Shown here piece after piece: positions 60,926 to 63,919 of a stretch of 63,919 bases of DNA. The DNA comes from Firmicutes bacterium UBA5010 (GTDB lineage Bacteria; Bacillota; Clostridia; Tissierellales; Sedimentibacteraceae): NCBI GenBank assembly GCA_002396645.1, contig DGYI01000034.1, positions 5,446 through 69,364 on the forward strand, read 5' to 3'. The position numbers and the translations under genes are program-made. The notes beneath the pieces were generated by a model. The model was not told where the DNA came from and ran no database searches. It worked only from the letters and a program-made list of their open reading frames with translations. The first letter of the stretch is position 1; every line of letters begins with the position of its first letter.

Positions 60926-62104
60926 TTATTGACGTCTGAGTAATTCTAAAATACTATTAACCTGAATTAAAACTCCTGTTTTTATACAATTTTCATCAAC
61001 ATCAAATGTATCGCTATGAAGAGGTGAAATAATTCCCTTTTCTCTATTTCCGCAACCCAGATGATAAAAAGAGCCTTTGACATCTCCATCTATAAAGTAA
61101 GAAAAGTCTTCTCCCCCCATGCTTGGCATTTCTTTAAACTGTATATTTTCTTCTCCTATGCTTCGCTTTGCTACGTCATAAATGAGATCTACAATCTCAT
61201 TATCATTCACTAGATATTTATACCCATCTTTTATCTCTACTAAACAATTTCCTCCGTAAGCTTTAGATATATTTGAGCTAATATCTTCTATCCTTTTAAT
61301 AGCATATTTTCTTGTTTCTCCATCCAATGTTCTCAATATTCCCTTTAGTTCGACGCTGTCGCTGATTATGTTGTTTTTTGTTCCTCCATTTATTTGTCCG
61401 AAGGATAATACTACACTGTTAAGAGGTGAAATATTTCTGCTTACTAAACTTTGTAATGCTGTTATGAGATTTGCCGCAATTACTATGGCATCTATACTGC
61501 TGTCAGGATATGCAGCATGCCCTGATTTTCCATATACAACTATTCTTAATTCATCTGTTTGAGCATTTAATTTCCCATATTTAAGTTCAATTTTTCCGGC
61601 ATCTATATATGGCTGAACATGCAGTCCGACTACATAATCGACATCAGGGTTTTTCAGACAGCCTTCTTGTACCATTCTCTTTGCTCCGCCGATAGTTTCT
61701 TCAGCAGGCTGGAAAAACAATTTTACATTACCCTGAAGCTCTGATTCCATCTCCTTTAATATTTTAGCCGTACCAATCAAAACAGTAGTGTGAACATCAT
61801 GTCCGCAAGCATGCATAACGCCGATATTCTTTGACTTATAGGTGCTTTCATTTTTTTCTACTATCGGCAAAGCATCTATATCTGCTCTTGCTGCTACAGT
61901 TTTTCCTTTTTTCTTGCCTCTTATTATTCCGACTATTCCTGTTTCTGCTGCTTTAGTATATTCTATATCCAGCTCTTTCAAAATGTTGCATATCTTATCA
62001 GATGTTCTGAATTCATTTTCGCTTAATTCCGGATGAGAATGAATATCTCTTCTTATCTCAACCAACTCATTAAATATTTCATCTATTCTCTTTTTTATAT
62101 CCAC
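60926..62104 (-). CDS. M20 family amidohydrolase, copy 2
   Basis: 392 residues; paralogue of 51905-53086 (same LFQPAEETIGGAKRM, MHACGHDVHTT, MGGEDFSYF and a DVNxC-type end). Metal-dependent N-acyl amino acid amidohydrolase. It is placed between lysA and dapF in one operon (12 bp before dapF), which strengthens the case for N-acetyl-diaminopimelate deacetylase, although the partner acetyltransferase is not in the window. Initiation is at GTG (62104), 7 nt after GGGGGA. Confidence 0.92.
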   Translation of the reverse strand: MDIKKRIDEIFNELVEIRRDIHSHPELSENEFRTSDKICNILKELDIEYTKAAETGIVGIIRGKKKGKTVAARADIDALPIVEKNESTYKSKNIGVMHACGHDVHTTVLIGTAKILKEMESELQGNVKLFFQPAEETIGGAKRMVQEGCLKNPDVDYVVGLHVQPYIDAGKIELKYGKLNAQTDELRIVVYGKSGHAAYPDSSIDAIVIAANLITALQSLVSRNISPLNSVVLSFGQINGGTKNNIISDSVELKGILRTLDGETRKYAIKRIEDISSNISKAYGGNCLVEIKDGYKYLVNDNEIVDLIYDVAKRSIGEENIQFKEMPSMGGEDFSYFIDGDVKGSFYHLGCGNREKGIISPLHSDTFDVDENCIKTGVLIQVNSILELLRRQ

Positions 62105-62130
62105 TACAATTCCCCCTAATAAAAAACACT

Positions 62131-63423
62131 TTAGATACTCTCAATCATATCATTCATAATTAAATCTTCAAGGCTTTGCCTTTTTATAATGAGCTTGCTC
62201 TTACCATTGTTGACAACAATAACTGCAGGTATTAAGTTTTTATTATAATTGCTTGCCATTGCATAACAATAAGCTCCTGTAGAAAATATTGCAAATATAT
62301 CTCCTGATTCAGGATTCGGCAATTTTATATCATTTATCAGTATATCTCCTGATTCACAGCATTTTCCGCAAATTGTAAATTTATTATTTTTACTGTCGGA
62401 TGCTTTGTTGGCTATTACTCCCGTATACCCGGCATTATAAAGCGCAGGTCTTATATTATCTGCCATTCCGCCGTCTACCGAAACATAAGTTTTAAGACCT
62501 TTTATTCTCTTTATAGCTCCTATAGTATAAAGAGTTATGCCTGCCTCGCCAACTATACTTCTTCCCGGTTCAATTACAATTGCAGGTCTGGTAATTTTTA
62601 TCTCGTAAAAAAATTCCTCGATTCTTTTCATAATCGGGTCAACAAAATACGAAAACGGCTTTTTATTATCATTTTCTGTATATTCTATACCGAAGCCGCC
62701 TCCCAGATTTAATTCTTTTATATCATAATTGTATCTTTCCTTTATTTGCTTAACCAACTTTAATGATGTTTCAAGAGCAACTAAATAGGGCTTATTATCA
62801 TGAAGCTGTGAACCAATATGAAAATGAAATCCTAAAAAATTTACATATTCAGATTTTATAGCTCTTTCAACATATGGAAATATAACATCCTCATCCAGAG
62901 GTATCCCAAATTTTGAATCTTTTTTTCCTGTTGAAATATAGTCATGGGATTTTATATTAACTCCCGGAGTAATTCTGTAAAGTATATTAACTTTTTTGTT
63001 TTTATTTTTACATATCTCATCGATAATATCAAGCTCACTCAAACTATCAACAATAATTCTGCCTATATTATTGTCAATTGCCACTTCGATCTCGCTGTAA
63101 AGCTTGTTATTCCCGTTAAACTCTATACGCTCAACGGGAAAACCAGCCTTTAAGGCAATGTATAGCTCTCCTTCCGAAACAACATCAAGACAAAATCCCT
63201 CTTGTTCGATAATTTTACACATGTATAAAGATAGGAAGGCTTTAGAAGCATATGCCACCCTTACATTGTCATATTTATTGATAAAGCAATTTTTAAGTTC
63301 ATTGCATTTATCTTTAATATCATTTTCAGAATATACATATAACGGTGTTCCGTATTCTCTCGTCAAATCTACGGTATTGCATCCATCAAAATAAAACACA
63401 TTGTTTTTTACTTCTTTTATCAT
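62131..63423 (-). CDS. lysA: Diaminopimelate decarboxylase
   Basis: 430 residues. PLP lysine K61 in VRVAYASKAFL, FHFHIGSQ, the glycine-rich LNLGGGFGIEY and the C-x-x-C-E-S-G-D motif (KCCESGD) are complete. It converts meso-diaminopimelate to lysine. Head of the lysA-M20-dapF operon, with GAGGT before the ATG. No lysine riboswitch was recognised in the 5' region. Confidence 0.97.
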   Translation of the reverse strand: MIKEVKNNVFYFDGCNTVDLTREYGTPLYVYSENDIKDKCNELKNCFINKYDNVRVAYASKAFLSLYMCKIIEQEGFCLDVVSEGELYIALKAGFPVERIEFNGNNKLYSEIEVAIDNNIGRIIVDSLSELDIIDEICKNKNKKVNILYRITPGVNIKSHDYISTGKKDSKFGIPLDEDVIFPYVERAIKSEYVNFLGFHFHIGSQLHDNKPYLVALETSLKLVKQIKERYNYDIKELNLGGGFGIEYTENDNKKPFSYFVDPIMKRIEEFFYEIKITRPAIVIEPGRSIVGEAGITLYTIGAIKRIKGLKTYVSVDGGMADNIRPALYNAGYTGVIANKASDSKNNKFTICGKCCESGDILINDIKLPNPESGDIFAIFSTGAYCYAMASNYNKNLIPAVIVVNNGKSKLIIKRQSLEDLIMNDMIESI

Positions 63424-63919
63424 ATCTGATACCTCTTTTTCATACTATAAGTTGAATTTTAGTTTTTTATTTTCAGAAATAAAATACTTGAATATATGGC
63501 AATTTTTATTTCTGAAAAGTATAAAAACTTAATTAAACTTATATACATATGTAAACTATTATTGTCATTTTAGCACTAATTATTAGTGTCTGTAAATATG
63601 TAGGATGAAAAATTTGAGATATCCAGGTAATCAATATAATCATACAACAAAATACGCAAAAATAAATTTCAATGCATTTGATAATTAATATATTCATAAA
63701 ACATATATTATTGACAAAGAATCCTATAGATTTTCATGGTTTTATGTAAAAAATAGAATTATATTTGTATATAAAAAAACGAGTTTATGACGCATAACAC
63801 GCCAAAACCCGCATAAACAGCGATTTTTTATTTATTTCTTACTTATTACATGTATATATCATGCCAAAATCCCTTTTTTAATACAAAAAATAAAAAATAT
63901 CTGGCGATGTCTTACTTTC
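63424..63919. other. Right-end intergenic, 496 bp
   Basis: No gene. It contains the lysA promoter region (AT-rich, not resolved) and a terminator at 63783-63818. Confidence 0.6.
63775..63830. terminator. Terminator near the right end
   Basis: GTTTATG (63783-63789) pairs with CATAAAC (63812-63818), and inner CGCAT/GCG pairing is possible. A T7 run follows on the minus strand and a T6 run on the plus strand. It probably ends a minus-strand gene lying beyond the window. Confidence 0.65.

Noticed and set aside
63424..63919. Lysine riboswitch upstream of lysA
   Set aside because: The 5' region shows none of the helices or conserved purine-rich loops of the L box.

Overview
The window is 63.9 kb of AT-rich DNA from a low-GC, anaerobic Gram-positive bacterium, most likely a member of the Clostridia or Tissierellia. 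The support is a group-B type [FeFe] hydrogenase, the whiA-HPr pair, spore-surface-like DUF4183 proteins, AGGAGG-type ribosome binding sites and TATAAT promoters. The species assignment is inference. No rRNA, tRNA, CRISPR array, intact transposase or integrase was seen.

Layout. 0-8 kb: a SAP-domain protein, a monomeric [FeFe] hydrogenase with a [2Fe-2S] thioredoxin-like partner, a drug-exporter-like ABC pair with a divergent TetR gene, a lipoprotein and a secreted papain-fold protein. 8-13 kb: aldehyde dehydrogenase and an accessory operon with two DUF3841 paralogues, an aminoglycoside 6-adenylyltransferase and a duplicated-repeat protein, then an AlkD-like glycosylase. 13-20 kb: a tight three-gene operon with a 1613-residue HD/HEAT-like/NadD/GNAT-like/phosphoribosyltransferase-like protein, a lactate/malate-dehydrogenase-like protein with altered catalytic residues, and an iron-sulfur flavoprotein. 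20-33 kb: Ogt, Ada-AlkA, catalase, nitroreductase/ArsR, a pair of unknown paralogues, MGMT, DUF6273, MerR, and a Crp-type regulator divergent from a nucleoside hydrolase. 33-39 kb: radical SAM, SRPBCC, diguanylate cyclase, a second MerR and a PlsC acyltransferase.

38-50 kb is accessory. It holds a four-gene cluster of DUF4183/DUF11-like surface proteins, an XRE-methyltransferase fusion, an S51 peptidase, an ApeA-like HEPN gene, an interrupted gene and a GIY-YIG gene. It lies on the 3' side of an intact rlmD and is punctuated by short fragments, all in rlmD's orientation, that look like displaced 3' ends of an rlmD/rumA-type gene. I infer a worn integration hotspot. 50-64 kb is mostly core: rlmD, M20 peptidase, alr, LD-carboxypeptidase, a GerMN protein, HPr, whiA, NUDIX, a THUMP-domain RNA methyltransferase, dapF, a second M20 peptidase and lysA.

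The two leading observations are a dispersed palindromic repeat that has inserted in frame (23 codons) into dapF, with related copies in intergenic DNA where it carries an extended -10 promoter, and the NAD-themed operon built on the 1613-residue fusion protein.
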